DNA of 64,000 nt from Anditalea andensis. GTDB taxonomy: Bacteria > Bacteroidota > Bacteroidia > Cytophagales > Cyclobacteriaceae. The stretch is from NCBI RefSeq assembly GCF_000714815.1, contig NZ_JMIH01000024.1, forward strand, positions 496,001 through 560,000, written 5' to 3'. The notes beneath the pieces were generated by a model. That model worked only from the letters and a program-made list of their open reading frames with translations. It made no database searches and was not told the origin of the DNA. Shown here in pieces: positions 18,636 through 27,188 of the stretch (its first letter is position 1; each line of letters starts with the position of its first letter). The position numbers were made by a program, and so were the translations under genes.

Positions 18636-18822
18636 AGGGATGGGGGTTAATATGATTAGTAATTGCTATTAGGGATTTTGCCACTCCACCATTAGGTAGG
18701 GTAGTGATGACCAACGTTAGTATTGGATAATATAAAAAGCGATCACATATTGTAGAAGTGACCCCTGAGCCAATGAATTAGCTGATTTTAATATGGAGAG
18801 AATGTCATTTTCACCTCTTTTT

Positions 18823-21240
18823 CTATTCGCTTCTCAAGCTCTTCACAGGATTCAGCATTGCTGCACGGATGGCCTGAGAACTGATGGTCGCCATTGCTAC
18901 AATGACAGCAAGTATACCGGCTAGAATGTAAATCCACCAACTGATTTCCACTTTATAGGCAAATCCTTCCAGCCAAATATTCATGGCATACCAAGTGATG
19001 GGTGTAGCAAGTACAATGGCTATTAAGACCAGTTTGATAAAATCCCCGGATAACAGAGTAACGATACTTGATACTTCTGCCCCCAGTACTTTTCGGATTC
19101 CGATTTCTTTGGTTCGGGTTTCGGCAGTATAGGTCGCCAATCCATACAATCCCAAACTTGCTATTAGAATTGCCAACACAGAAAATGCTGTAAATATCTT
19201 TCTGAACCTAAAATCTGCCTGGTATTGTCTGTTAAAATCTTCATCTAAAAAACTGTATAAAAAAGGCCTGTGTGGGAAAGCGTTTTTCCAAATATTTTCT
19301 ATTTCAGCTATCGTATTTTGCATATTGTCTGCCTTTATTTTAATCGAAAGAAAGCGGCTTTCATAGGCATCAAATGGCAATGTCAGGGGTTCTATAGGGC
19401 GATGGAGTGAGATAAAATTAAAATCTTTTACTACCCCAATGATTTCACCTTCCCTTCCCCATTGGTCAAATTTCTTCCCTATGATATCAGCCGGATTGGC
19501 GTAACCATATTGTCTGGCTGCGGCTTCGTTGACCACCAGGGCTGAGGTAGAGTCTGATGGAAATTCCCTTGAATATGACCTGCCTGCCACCAATTCCATA
19601 TCAAAATGGTCAATAAAGTCTATACCCACCTGAAAAATAGCCTGTCCCTTAAGGACCATTTCACCTTCGGGATTTTGGATGTTTGTGCCGGCATTTGGGA
19701 AATAACTTCCCGGTACACTTCTGGAGAATGCCACTGAAAGCATAGCAGGATTTGCTTCCAGTTCACTTTTGAGGACACCCGATTTACTATTTACCTCTTC
19801 ATCATAATTATAATCCAATACCAACATCTGCTCTTTGTCAAACCCCATGTCTTTGTCCAACAAAAAATTCATTTGGGTATAGACAATGATAGATCCTGCT
19901 ATCAATATGATAGAAAGGCTAAACTGGAAAATTACCAGACCCTTTCTCAGGTTGACACTACTGCTATCGCTGACAGATATTCCTTTTAAAATCTGTACCG
20001 GCTTAAATCCTGACAATACAATGGCAGGATATGATCCTGCTAGCAACCCGATGACAATTAAAGTTACGGTCATGGCAGGGATCGCCTGCCAAATTACAAA
20101 TCTTCCTACTTCCAATTCTTTGCCCGTGATGCTGTTCATCAACGGAATGGCAACAGTAACGAAAATAACTGAAACGACCATAGCCAGAAAAACGATGATA
20201 ACGGATTCACCCAGAAACTGGTAAATCAATTGTTTTCTATCCGCTCCTACCGATTTCCTGATGCCCACTTCCTTGGCACGCTCCATAGATCTGGCTGTGG
20301 ACAGGTTCATGAAGTTGATCATGGCGATGATCAAAATAAAAATCCCTATTGTCGAAAAAACATAAATATTGGACAAACTGCCTGTTTTACCGGGTTGTCT
20401 ATCAGCATCTGTCCTGAGGTAAAAATCTTTCATCGGCTCTACTTTGATAGTGTAGAGGGGGTTGTCCTGTCTTGCTGCCAGAAAATCCGGGATTTTTTGC
20501 CTAAAAGAGCGCAGGTTGAAATCTTCGTTGGCCAAAAAGTAAGTATAAAAATCTGCGTAACCCCAATATTCAAATACCTCGGGGATTGATATCCTAAAGG
20601 TACTCAATGAAAGCAGCATATTGAAACTGAAATGGGAATTGGCAGGGATATCCTCTATGACAGCAGTGACGGTATAGTCACCGGCCTCTGATCTTCCCGG
20701 TGAATCACTTCCCTTTAAGATCTTTCCGATAGGATCCTCGTCTCCAAAATAACGTTTGGCGGTACTTTCGGTCATCACCATACTGTAGGGTGCCGTTAAT
20801 GCAGTGTTGGGATTGCCTTTAAGTACCTTCCAGCTAAAAATATCAAAGGCAGTAGAATCCATAAAGAATACGCCTTCTTCCTGAAAAGAACGGTCACCAT
20901 CTGTAAGCAGGATATCAGAGCTGCCGGAGAACTGGACTACTTTGTCGATTTCAGGGAAATAACTTTTGATGGCCGGACCAATCGGGGCATTATTCCATAC
21001 CCAAAAAGGATTGGCCCCGGCATTTTCAGGTTGGCCTTCGGCAGGTAGGCTTCCATGGGTCAGACGGTATATTCTATCTCCCTTTTCATGGTAAGAATCA
21101 TAAGATAATTCATCCTGCACATACATAAAAATCAGGAAACAACAGGTCATCCCTAGCCCTAATCCAAATATATTGATAAAGGAATAAGCCTTATTTTTTA
21201 CAAGATTTCTCCAGGCGATGGTGATGTAGTTTTTTAACAT
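18823..21240 (-). CDS. FtsX/MacB-type ABC transporter permease
   Basis: 805 residues from the ATG at 21238-21240, where conservation starts (MLKNYITIAWRNLVKNKAYSFINIFGLGLGM); a longer frame to 21363 is unlikely. Two repeats each have a MacB-like periplasmic domain and an FtsX permease unit: the first has NLSTARSMERAKEVGIRKSVGADRKQLI, the second YTAETRTKEIGIRKVLGAEVSSIV. About eight membrane segments in all. Such double permeases export peptides or lipoproteins, or act in mechanotransmission with a partner ATPase. No ATPase gene is adjacent, which is common for the solitary paralogues of Cytophagales. Confidence 0.92.
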   Translation of the reverse strand: MLKNYITIAWRNLVKNKAYSFINIFGLGLGMTCCFLIFMYVQDELSYDSYHEKGDRIYRLTHGSLPAEGQPENAGANPFWVWNNAPIGPAIKSYFPEIDKVVQFSGSSDILLTDGDRSFQEEGVFFMDSTAFDIFSWKVLKGNPNTALTAPYSMVMTESTAKRYFGDEDPIGKILKGSDSPGRSEAGDYTVTAVIEDIPANSHFSFNMLLSLSTFRISIPEVFEYWGYADFYTYFLANEDFNLRSFRQKIPDFLAARQDNPLYTIKVEPMKDFYLRTDADRQPGKTGSLSNIYVFSTIGIFILIIAMINFMNLSTARSMERAKEVGIRKSVGADRKQLIYQFLGESVIIVFLAMVVSVIFVTVAIPLMNSITGKELEVGRFVIWQAIPAMTVTLIVIGLLAGSYPAIVLSGFKPVQILKGISVSDSSSVNLRKGLVIFQFSLSIILIAGSIIVYTQMNFLLDKDMGFDKEQMLVLDYNYDEEVNSKSGVLKSELEANPAMLSVAFSRSVPGSYFPNAGTNIQNPEGEMVLKGQAIFQVGIDFIDHFDMELVAGRSYSREFPSDSTSALVVNEAAARQYGYANPADIIGKKFDQWGREGEIIGVVKDFNFISLHRPIEPLTLPFDAYESRFLSIKIKADNMQNTIAEIENIWKNAFPHRPFLYSFLDEDFNRQYQADFRFRKIFTAFSVLAILIASLGLYGLATYTAETRTKEIGIRKVLGAEVSSIVTLLSGDFIKLVLIAIVLATPITWYAMNIWLEGFAYKVEISWWIYILAGILAVIVAMATISSQAIRAAMLNPVKSLRSE

Positions 21241-21917
21241 GTGATATACACTTATAGCTCGTTGTTTTGACTGACAGAATTGCGAGTTTGGTGCCAATGG
21301 AAAACCCCTAAAGGAATCTGATATGGCTATAATTATATCAACATTAATAATTTTATCGAACAAAATTGATCGGTAATGGTCGATTCTGAATTATAGGATG
21401 AAGTTATGTTTAGCAAACTGAAATTCTTTAAAAATCCATATGATATAGGGACTACCCCGTAAATGTTTTGGAAATAATGAACAGATCGCTAGAGTGCGTG
21501 CTCAAAACTAATAAAGTGAGGTACGTAGGAAATACTGCCTACCCCCAACTCAGGTATGGCACAGACCCTGACCCTTGAATAACAAATTATAATTAGATGA
21601 AATCAAATATAGTAATCCTATTGACGATTTTTGGATTTGCAATCTACCCAAGACAAACGGGTAAACCATTATACTTCGATTTTTATGGAGCCGGTTATAC
21701 CACCGGGATCGGTATGGGCAAAAGGAAAATATTTATTAGCGGATTAGGTCAGGATATTATCCATATCAGTTTATCCACCTTATTCTTTCCATATTTGGAA
21801 GACCCGGTTTGAGTGAGGAAGGATTTGCCACTGGGGAAGGGGGCAAGGAGGGGATCATTAGAAGAACGAGCACAGCTATTGGTAAATGAATAGTATAATT
21901 ACGATACTGTAACCAGA
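21241..21917. other. Intergenic stretch with one doubtful small ORF
   Basis: About 675 bases. A plus ORF at 21597-21812 (71 residues) begins with a signal-like MKSNIVILLTIFGFAI and continues as GKPLYFDFYGAGYTTGIGMG. It may be the start of a truncated secreted protein, but nothing identifies it, and the sequence after its stop is not open. The promoter of the permease should lie near 21241-21350. Confidence 0.35.
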
Positions 21918-22529
21918 TCAGTTAGCTTTATCCTTTTTGCACTTGATGAAGTAAAAAGGATAGTTCTCTGTTACTTCTGTTATGTCAAAAGAACCAGCAT
22001 TGGCAAATTCTTCTTCTATGGTTTTTATATCGTAAAAGAAAATTTTAACACCACCAAACATTTCGAACCGGTCTTTGCTTATAAGTTTTCCTTGCCCATA
22101 GGTTTGTGCGTTTTTGGTTATTGCCGTAAAAATCATCAGTCCGTTTTCTGTTAACTGATTATAGCAGTCTTGGATGAGCTTTATTCTCTCGGCTTTGTCC
22201 AATAGGTAAATTAAGCCGTAACAAAATATACCGTCATACAAGTGGTCGTCAAAGGGCATTTCAGTTACTGAACCATGGTATATGGTCAAGTCTTTTCCAA
22301 AATGCTTTTGAGCTAAATCTATGGCTGTCTGCGAAATTTCAATTCCGGTGACAGTCATTCCATTATCTGCAAAGATCTTAGCGTTTCTTCCATACCCAAT
22401 GCCTGGAATAAGGACGTTTTTTACTTTATTCTCCACAAAACACTCCTTGGCGAGTATTGAGGATTTCGCAGGTTCACTGCCCCACATTTCTCGTTTGTCC
22501 TTAAATGCTTCTTCCCAGAATTCTGTCAT
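21918..22529 (-). CDS. Class I SAM-dependent methyltransferase, thiopurine/TPMT-like
   Basis: 203 residues. It starts MTEFWEEAFKDKREMWGSEPA, the W-x-x-x-(F/Y)-x-x-x-x-x-x-W-G-x-x-P opening of TPMT/TehB-type enzymes. The SAM loop is VLIPGIGYGRNAKIFADNG (motif I, about 40-58), with an acidic GIEIS (motif II) and YDGIFCYGLIYLL (motif IV). Small soluble methyltransferases of this type act on small molecules such as thiols or metalloid oxyanions. The exact acceptor is not predictable. A broken small ORF overlaps its start codon upstream. Confidence 0.85.
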   Translation of the reverse strand: MTEFWEEAFKDKREMWGSEPAKSSILAKECFVENKVKNVLIPGIGYGRNAKIFADNGMTVTGIEISQTAIDLAQKHFGKDLTIYHGSVTEMPFDDHLYDGIFCYGLIYLLDKAERIKLIQDCYNQLTENGLMIFTAITKNAQTYGQGKLISKDRFEMFGGVKIFFYDIKTIEEEFANAGSFDITEVTENYPFYFIKCKKDKAN

Positions 22530-22767
22530 TTTTTATACAAATTTTATCTTCCATAACTGCACATTGATAACCCAGATCACTACCAATAGTCAATTTTTTC
22601 AGGACTGAATGAACTGCCTTCAAACCTACACAGGGATATTGCATACCTGTTTTGTCATTGTCAAGGTGAATTTTTAGTTCAGGGTAGTGACCACGTATTG
22701 AGCTTATAACTTGATCTGCTTAAACTGTGGCTTTGATATCTGTATTGAAAACTTCTGCCATTTTCAT
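22501..22767 (-). pseudogene. Small ORF with an internal TAA, overlapping the methyltransferase start
   Basis: From ATG 22767 the frame reads MKMAEVFNTDIKATV, then TAA (22722-22720), then ADQVISSIRGHYPELKIHLDND and on to IGSDLGYQCAVMEDKICIKND, ending at 22501. The two sides of the TAA fit together as one small protein (V-Q-A-D-Q would need only T to C). The first part resembles short Bacteroidota proteins of the form E-V-F-K-T-[ND]-[IV]...A-D-x-[IV]...K-I-x-[FL]-D. The single stop suggests a recent nonsense mutation. The 3' end overlaps the methyltransferase by 29 bases, so the two may have been translationally coupled. Confidence 0.45.
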
Positions 22768-23255
22768 ACAGTTGTATATCACTGATATAGTTTGGATAAA
22801 GGTAAGCATAATATCATAAATGCAATATTATTGCAACAAAGATTTTGATGAATATCTATTATTCATTGGAAATGATAAGGCCTTTGCCGGTATTCTAATA
22901 GAAGTTATTTGGATATCAGTAGAACAGGTGGTCAAATAGTAGTTGCCTTAAAATATTCCTGGCAAACTAAGATGCGTAGGAAACGCTTAAAGGATAATAC
23001 TTATTGGATTTGATCGGAAAACCCAATAGGTTCAGATAGATTTAAAAGAGGTCTTCGGGAATACGGACAAACACTTTAAAAAGAATAGTTAAGGCTGGAA
23101 GCCATCTAACTTGTCAGCAGAGATGGCTGGGGTGCTTTTACACCTCAGGTAGCTTACTCTTTTACTCCACATGGTTATCTCTTAAAAATGACTTATATTA
23201 ACTTTATTTTTAAGGACCGCAGCACTGAAAAAAATCATAGCAAATACCTATGGTA
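22768..23255. other. Intergenic stretch, nothing recognised
   Basis: About 490 bases between the broken small ORF and the terminator at 23256. No open frame or repeat stands out. Confidence 0.4.
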
Positions 23256-23285
23256 AAAGCCCGGCAAACACTTTTGCCGGGCTTT
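23256..23285 (-). terminator. Terminator of the first Crp-SDR unit
   Basis: Perfect 13-bp stem (23256-23268 with 23273-23285), 4-base loop, and a short T-run on the minus strand. It lies 17 bases after the SDR stop codon. Confidence 0.8.
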
Positions 23286-23302
23286 AAATGATCAACCACT
23301 CT

Positions 23303-24118
23303 TTACCAACCAATTTCACCTGTTTCAGGATTGGTTTCTTCACTGAAGAATCTACCTGTTGGCCCATCTTCGTCTATCAACGCATATTTCACTATACGTT
23401 TTCCAGCTTCTTCGACTTCGCCACCATTATGACCTGTGAAATCAGTTTTGGTATAGCCCGGGTCCACCATGTTTATTTTAAACGGAGTATCCCTAAGTTC
23501 ATAAGCCAAATGAACAGTATACATGTTTAAGGCTGATTTTGAAGATCCATAGACTGCAAACTTCCCGAATTCATAAGCCAACCAATTGGGGTCGCTTTGA
23601 AGTGACAATGACCCTACGGTAGAACTTACCATTACTATCCTGGGCTCGGGTGCATTATCCAGTAGATCCAAAAATGCCTGTGTAACCCTTACCACACCGT
23701 AAACATTGGTTTCATATACTTCTTTGAAAGTATCGATTGTTGCTTCTTTTGCTGACCAGGTTTGTGGAATATAATTTCCTTTCCCATCTAATTTCACACC
23801 ATTAATACCTGCATTGTTGATCAAAACATCCAAACGGTCTGTTTTTTTGCCGATTTCGTGTCGGGCGTTTCTTACCGAATGGTCATCAGTTACGTCAATC
23901 TGAATGGCCTCTACGTTTGTAAATCCATCGGCTTGCAGTTTTTCTACGGCTAGTAAACCATTTTCCGCGGTTCGGCTGCCGATGTAAACATAGAATCCTT
24001 TTTGCAACAATTGCTTCGCTGTTTCCAGACCTATGCCTTTATTGGCCCCTGTGATAAACGCCTTTTTAACTGCATTTTCAACTATGCTTCTTGGGTTTTC
24101 GTGATTCTTTGAATTCAT
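23303..24118 (-). CDS. Short-chain dehydrogenase/reductase, first Crp-SDR unit
   Basis: 271 residues, classical SDR. Cofactor loop TGANKGIG (about 23-30), NNAG, catalytic Ser in MVSSTVGS and Tyr-x-x-x-Lys in YGSSKSA, then VDPGYTKTDF. It probably reduces or oxidises a small carbonyl compound with NAD(P)H. It is closely similar along its whole length to the SDR at 46975 (VTDDHSVRNARHEIG and VTDQESIVAARAEIG; both end NPETGEI-W). A Crp-family gene lies directly upstream, with an operator-like dyad in the 81-base spacer. The extra N-terminal 16 residues (ENPRSIVE...) are not in the paralogue. Confidence 0.9.
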   Translation of the reverse strand: MNSKNHENPRSIVENAVKKAFITGANKGIGLETAKQLLQKGFYVYIGSRTAENGLLAVEKLQADGFTNVEAIQIDVTDDHSVRNARHEIGKKTDRLDVLINNAGINGVKLDGKGNYIPQTWSAKEATIDTFKEVYETNVYGVVRVTQAFLDLLDNAPEPRIVMVSSTVGSLSLQSDPNWLAYEFGKFAVYGSSKSALNMYTVHLAYELRDTPFKINMVDPGYTKTDFTGHNGGEVEEAGKRIVKYALIDEDGPTGRFFSEETNPETGEIGW

Positions 24119-24146
24119 TTTGCTTATGTTTTGATATTTACTGATG

Positions 24147-24191
24147 CAAAGGTGGCACGATAAAAAATGAAAGGATTTACCAAATGTTAAA
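24147..24191 (-). promoter_or_regulatory. Crp-type operator and -7 element before the first SDR
   Basis: On the minus strand TTTAACATTTGGTAAA (24191-24176) differs in two positions from the perfect dyad of the duplicate unit. After 21 bases comes CACCTTTG (24154-24147), a -7-like element. The same 21-base gap occurs in the duplicate unit at 46905-46949. This puts the operator centre near -41, the class II activator position. Confidence 0.6.
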
Positions 24192-24199
24192 AAGCGGGT

Positions 24200-24769
24200 T
24201 TAGCGGATATTTTTTCTTATCCTGCTCAGTGATTGCTGTGTAATGCCAAGGTAGGAAGCTATATAAGAAAGCGGAACACGATTGACCAGAGCAGGAAATT
24301 TTTCTATAAAGGACAGATAGCGGGTAGTAGCATCCTCTGAAACCAATGGGCTTCTGCTTTCTATTTTTAATGTCAGGCACTTTTGGACGATTTTGGTTAC
24401 TATCTTATCCCAATCAATGATGGTATTATTGATATCGTCCCAATCTTGCTTTGTAAACACCAATAATCTACAATCCGTTACTGCCTGCACATATTCGGAA
24501 GCCGCCATGTTGGCATCAAAATTCAGGTAGTCTGTTACGAAATGGTTTTCGTCAATAAAGTAATCGGTAATTTCTTCTCCTTTATTATTGTAATAGCAAA
24601 ACCTAAAAACACCTTCAAGAACAAAACCAACCTGCCGGGGGATTTTACCGGCTTCTGAAAAATACTGACCTTTGGGAAGATATATTTCAGAAACCTTCTG
24701 CTCAATTAAGGCTATCTGCTGTTCGTTCAAATTACCAAATTGTAATATATATTGAATCAATTCTTTCAT
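24200..24769 (-). CDS. Crp/Fnr-family regulator, first Crp-SDR unit
   Basis: 189 residues from the ATG at 24767-24769 (MKELIQYILQFGNLNEQQI). The longer frame to 24790 is less likely because the paralogue starts at the same Met. The cNMP-binding-type barrel (about 20-115; YFSEAGKIPRQVGFVLEGVFRFCYYNNKGEEIT) is followed by a compact HTH, IASYLGITQQSLSRIRKNIR. The last 19 residues are identical to those of the Crp gene at 46328, so both should read the same operator. The effector is unknown. Related dyads lie before this gene (24793) and before its SDR neighbour (24176). Confidence 0.9.
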   Translation of the reverse strand: MKELIQYILQFGNLNEQQIALIEQKVSEIYLPKGQYFSEAGKIPRQVGFVLEGVFRFCYYNNKGEEITDYFIDENHFVTDYLNFDANMAASEYVQAVTDCRLLVFTKQDWDDINNTIIDWDKIVTKIVQKCLTLKIESRSPLVSEDATTRYLSFIEKFPALVNRVPLSYIASYLGITQQSLSRIRKNIR

Positions 24770-24792
24770 AAAAGCAAATTTAGTGAACAAAA

Positions 24793-24808
24793 TTTACCAT
24801 TTGATAAA
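24793..24808 (-). promoter_or_regulatory. Crp-type dyad before the first Crp gene
   Basis: TTTACCATTTGATAAA on the plus strand, a near match to the palindrome TTTACCATATGGTAAA. It ends 23 bases before the Crp ATG; the matching site in the duplicate unit ends 24 bases before its ATG. The closeness to the start suggests autoregulation, probably repression. Confidence 0.5.
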
Positions 24809-25059
24809 TATGTAGTCTGTATAAATGGGTGAATAGAAGGTTTTTTTATCAGAAATAGAGTGACTGGCTGTAGCATAATATATGGGACGACCACATGATA
24901 GGAGCGCCTGCACATTTGCCTGCACATACTGTATACTAGAAAAATGCTTTCTAGTATACTGAGGGGTATGAATTTTTGAATCCAACCGATAGTTGTACAG
25001 AGTGGAGTATAATGCTCCTTTCCTAAACTCTCCATAATTTTACTGCTTAAAACATTAGT

Positions 25060-25926
25060 TTACTGCCTTAAATATGTGTTTTTACCCATTCTTTCAAATA
25101 CCTGAATATCATGGGAAGGAAGATACACCAGCTTATGTTTTAAAGCATAACTTTTTATAGCCTTATAAGTAGTCTGTGATGACTTAAAATTTTGATGGCC
25201 GCCAGCATTGATGTTGTTTTCTAATTGGTGCTGATTGTAGGTTACATCTCCCGCTATCAGATAATCCAAACCAGAGGTTTTAAGGAGTATAGAGCAATGG
25301 CCCAGAGTATGTCCCGGGGTGTGTACCAATTCTATTTCTCCTGATTTAACAAGTGGTAAGGAATTTTTGAAATGACTGTTCTTGGAGGTCTTTAGCTGTA
25401 CTTTTTTGGGGGAGAACCATTCAGGATACAAACTTGGCAGCGCAAAACTTGGACTGTCCCACTCCAATTGATTGATGATAATTTCTGTGTTTTCGAAGTA
25501 ACTTAACCCGTCAAAATGGTCCAGGTGCAAATGAGTTAGAATCACACTTGTTATTTGGTCTTCATTATATCCGAGACTTTTTAATTGAGGCCCTACCTCT
25601 TCTTCTACTTTTACATCAAAGATAAACGATGTAGTATTGATGTAATTCAATATCAACCCTTCACCCTTAAAATATCCCTTATTAGTCACCCGAGCGTTTT
25701 CGCCAGAATCAATCACAAAAACCCCTTCTGGATGATCGATTACCCAAACCATAATAGGCATATATTCCGTCCACTCATTGTCCATAAGAATACAGAGTTT
25801 GGAGGTCAGCACATTTCCTTTGGCTGTCCTAAAGGTGGATTTCACCTTGACCATACCAGTGGAAAAACCATGGAGTTTACCGTCGCCTTCCTTAAATGTT
25901 AAGGATTTTGAGAATGCCTGAATCAT
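25060..25926 (-). CDS. Metallo-beta-lactamase-fold hydrolase, lactonase-like
   Basis: 288 residues. The dinuclear metal motif HLHLDHFDG is at 132-140, with His in HTPGHTLGH and Asp in LIAGDVTYNQ further on, and a final SHD. The order and length fit the MBL-fold family containing N-acyl-homoserine lactonases and related esterases. Activity on a quorum signal is only one of several possibilities. A Crp-family gene lies 62 bases upstream on the same strand, with an operator-like dyad and a promoter element in the gap (25949-25992). It is probably a Crp-controlled detoxifying or signal-degrading enzyme. Confidence 0.85.
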   Translation of the reverse strand: MIQAFSKSLTFKEGDGKLHGFSTGMVKVKSTFRTAKGNVLTSKLCILMDNEWTEYMPIMVWVIDHPEGVFVIDSGENARVTNKGYFKGEGLILNYINTTSFIFDVKVEEEVGPQLKSLGYNEDQITSVILTHLHLDHFDGLSYFENTEIIINQLEWDSPSFALPSLYPEWFSPKKVQLKTSKNSHFKNSLPLVKSGEIELVHTPGHTLGHCSILLKTSGLDYLIAGDVTYNQHQLENNINAGGHQNFKSSQTTYKAIKSYALKHKLVYLPSHDIQVFERMGKNTYLRQ

Positions 25927-25948
25927 AGATTTATATCTTATATGACAC

Positions 25949-25992
25949 CAAAGGTCTTTAAATAAATCCAGACTTGGATTGACCTAGGTTAA
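25949..25992 (-). promoter_or_regulatory. Crp-type operator and -7 element before the MBL-fold gene
   Basis: On the minus strand TTAACCTAGGTCAA (25992-25979), symmetric except one pair, overlaps the Crp stop codon. A 22-base gap leads to GACCTTTG (25956-25949), the same -7-like element found before the DoxX gene. The start codon follows 22 bases later. Confidence 0.55.
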
Positions 25993-26519
25993 GAAGTCAA
26001 TTCCTTTCTGATCCTGCTCAATGATTCTGGTTTCATTCCTAGATAACTTGCTATGTGTTTTAAAGGGGATTTCTCAAGTACTGATGGGTATTCTTTTATA
26101 AACCATAGGTAACGGTCCTTGGCACCAAGTGTTAGCATTTTAGAAAACCGGACGTCTTTTGCAATACACACTTCTTCTATAGCCAATCTGCCGAGTTGGT
26201 TAATAATGTGGTCTTCACGAAATAATGCTTGCAGTTTATCATAACCAATAGTAAGGATCCGGACCTCAGTGATTGCTTTAATAGACTCTAAGGCAGGGGC
26301 CTGACGGTAAAAGCTATAATACGAACCACAGAATGATCCCGGTAGGAAAAAGTTGGTTGTAATCGTTTCACCTTTATAGTCTTTTTGATAAGCATGAAGC
26401 AATCCTGATTCAACATACCCTATCACCTTTGAATATTGTCCTTCTTTTACAAAATATTCACCTATATGCAACTGGTATGTCTTGAAATGTTTTTCTAATA
26501 TTTCGGTTTTTTCATTCAT
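25989..26519 (-). CDS. Crp/Fnr-family regulator (pairs with MBL-fold gene)
   Basis: 176 residues. The cNMP-binding-type barrel (about 15-110; YFVKEGQYSKVIGYVESGLLHAYQKDYKGETITTNFFLPGSF) is followed by the HTH HIASYLGMKPESLSRIRKELTS. The recognition helix differs from the Crp-SDR pair (KPESLSRIRKEL against TQQSLSRIRKNI), in line with the different half-site spacing of its operator. It lies upstream of the metallo-hydrolase and, as in the other Crp units here, probably controls the neighbouring gene. The effector is unknown. Confidence 0.88.
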   Translation of the reverse strand: MNEKTEILEKHFKTYQLHIGEYFVKEGQYSKVIGYVESGLLHAYQKDYKGETITTNFFLPGSFCGSYYSFYRQAPALESIKAITEVRILTIGYDKLQALFREDHIINQLGRLAIEEVCIAKDVRFSKMLTLGAKDRYLWFIKEYPSVLEKSPLKHIASYLGMKPESLSRIRKELTS

Positions 26520-26975
26520 AAAGGATTTTCTTGATAATGACAGACACTTGGGATCAGTGGGATGACGAGGGGCTTCATAACTACATTTTCTAGCTTACCC
26601 TAACTTCTTTAAGATTCTAAATATTGCCCACTGTATCCAAGGCGCTGTGCCCCCTGACCGGTCAATATAAACCAAATTATTGACCGGTCCAATGTATAAC
26701 AGGGGGGCACTTAAGGGCTGTATTCAAAAGATACCGATGTGAATGACAGCCCATAGGAGAGGGGTTAACCTCCCGAAGACCAGCTTTTGGCTGCCGGACC
26801 AATAATACTGATCGCCTGATGCTTATCAAGAACCTAGCAGTCTAAATTATAATCCCTATTAAGAAGTGTGAAACATGCTCCAGCATACCCACATATAGGG
26901 GAGAGGCTATTCCGGACACGTACCGCTGAGGTGGAGGTCCACAGGTTTATCGTATGGCCTGCAGACATCCTCGGA
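26520..26975. other. Intergenic stretch with an inverted-repeat element
   Basis: About 455 bases. The main feature is the nested inverted repeat at 26647-26710. An open plus frame from 26868 crosses into the next gene on the other strand and shows no family features. No further gene is supported. Confidence 0.45.
26647..26710. repeat. Nested inverted repeat, about 64 bases
   Basis: An outer arm GTGCCCCCTG (26647-26656) pairs with CAGGGGGGCAC (26700-26710) with a one-base bulge. An inner arm GACCGGTCAATA (26656-26667) pairs perfectly with TATTGACCGGTC (26678-26689), with a 10-base loop. A diverged copy lies at 60951-61020. It could be a small interspersed palindrome, the end of a lost element, or a structured RNA. 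Confidence 0.5.
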
Positions 26976-27188
26976 CTACCTGCTTTTATTTTTTATTTTA
27001 GATGTTTTCATAAGTCTATAACTGCACATTCTGTTTTCTACATATTCAATTTTATGTTCGGACAGGAGGAGAACTATAATCTCTCTCGTTTCTTTTTCAT
27101 CCAGCCCCAGGTTTTCCCCCAGGTCTATTTCATTCAGTTGCCCATTGTCCTCAATCAATGCTTTGAAGTACCTGTCTTTATTTTCCAT
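26976..27188 (-). CDS. Small conserved hypothetical protein, possible winged-helix fold
   Basis: 70 residues: RYFKALIEDNGQLNEIDLGENLGLDEKETREIIVLLLSEHKIEYVENRMCSYRL. The pattern helix, 'EIDLGENLGLDEKETREII', then beta hairpin looks like a compact winged helix, so it may bind nucleic acid. Small proteins of this form are widespread in Bacteroidota, but I know of no assigned function. Its start overlaps the end of the methyltransferase gene by 34 bases on the same strand, a sign of translational coupling. Confidence 0.65.
   Translation of the reverse strand: MENKDRYFKALIEDNGQLNEIDLGENLGLDEKETREIIVLLLSEHKIEYVENRMCSYRLMKTSKIKNKSR

Noticed and set aside
21597-21812. ORF with signal-peptide-like start
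   Set aside because: Too short and unlike any family I know; kept only as a note in the intergenic entry.
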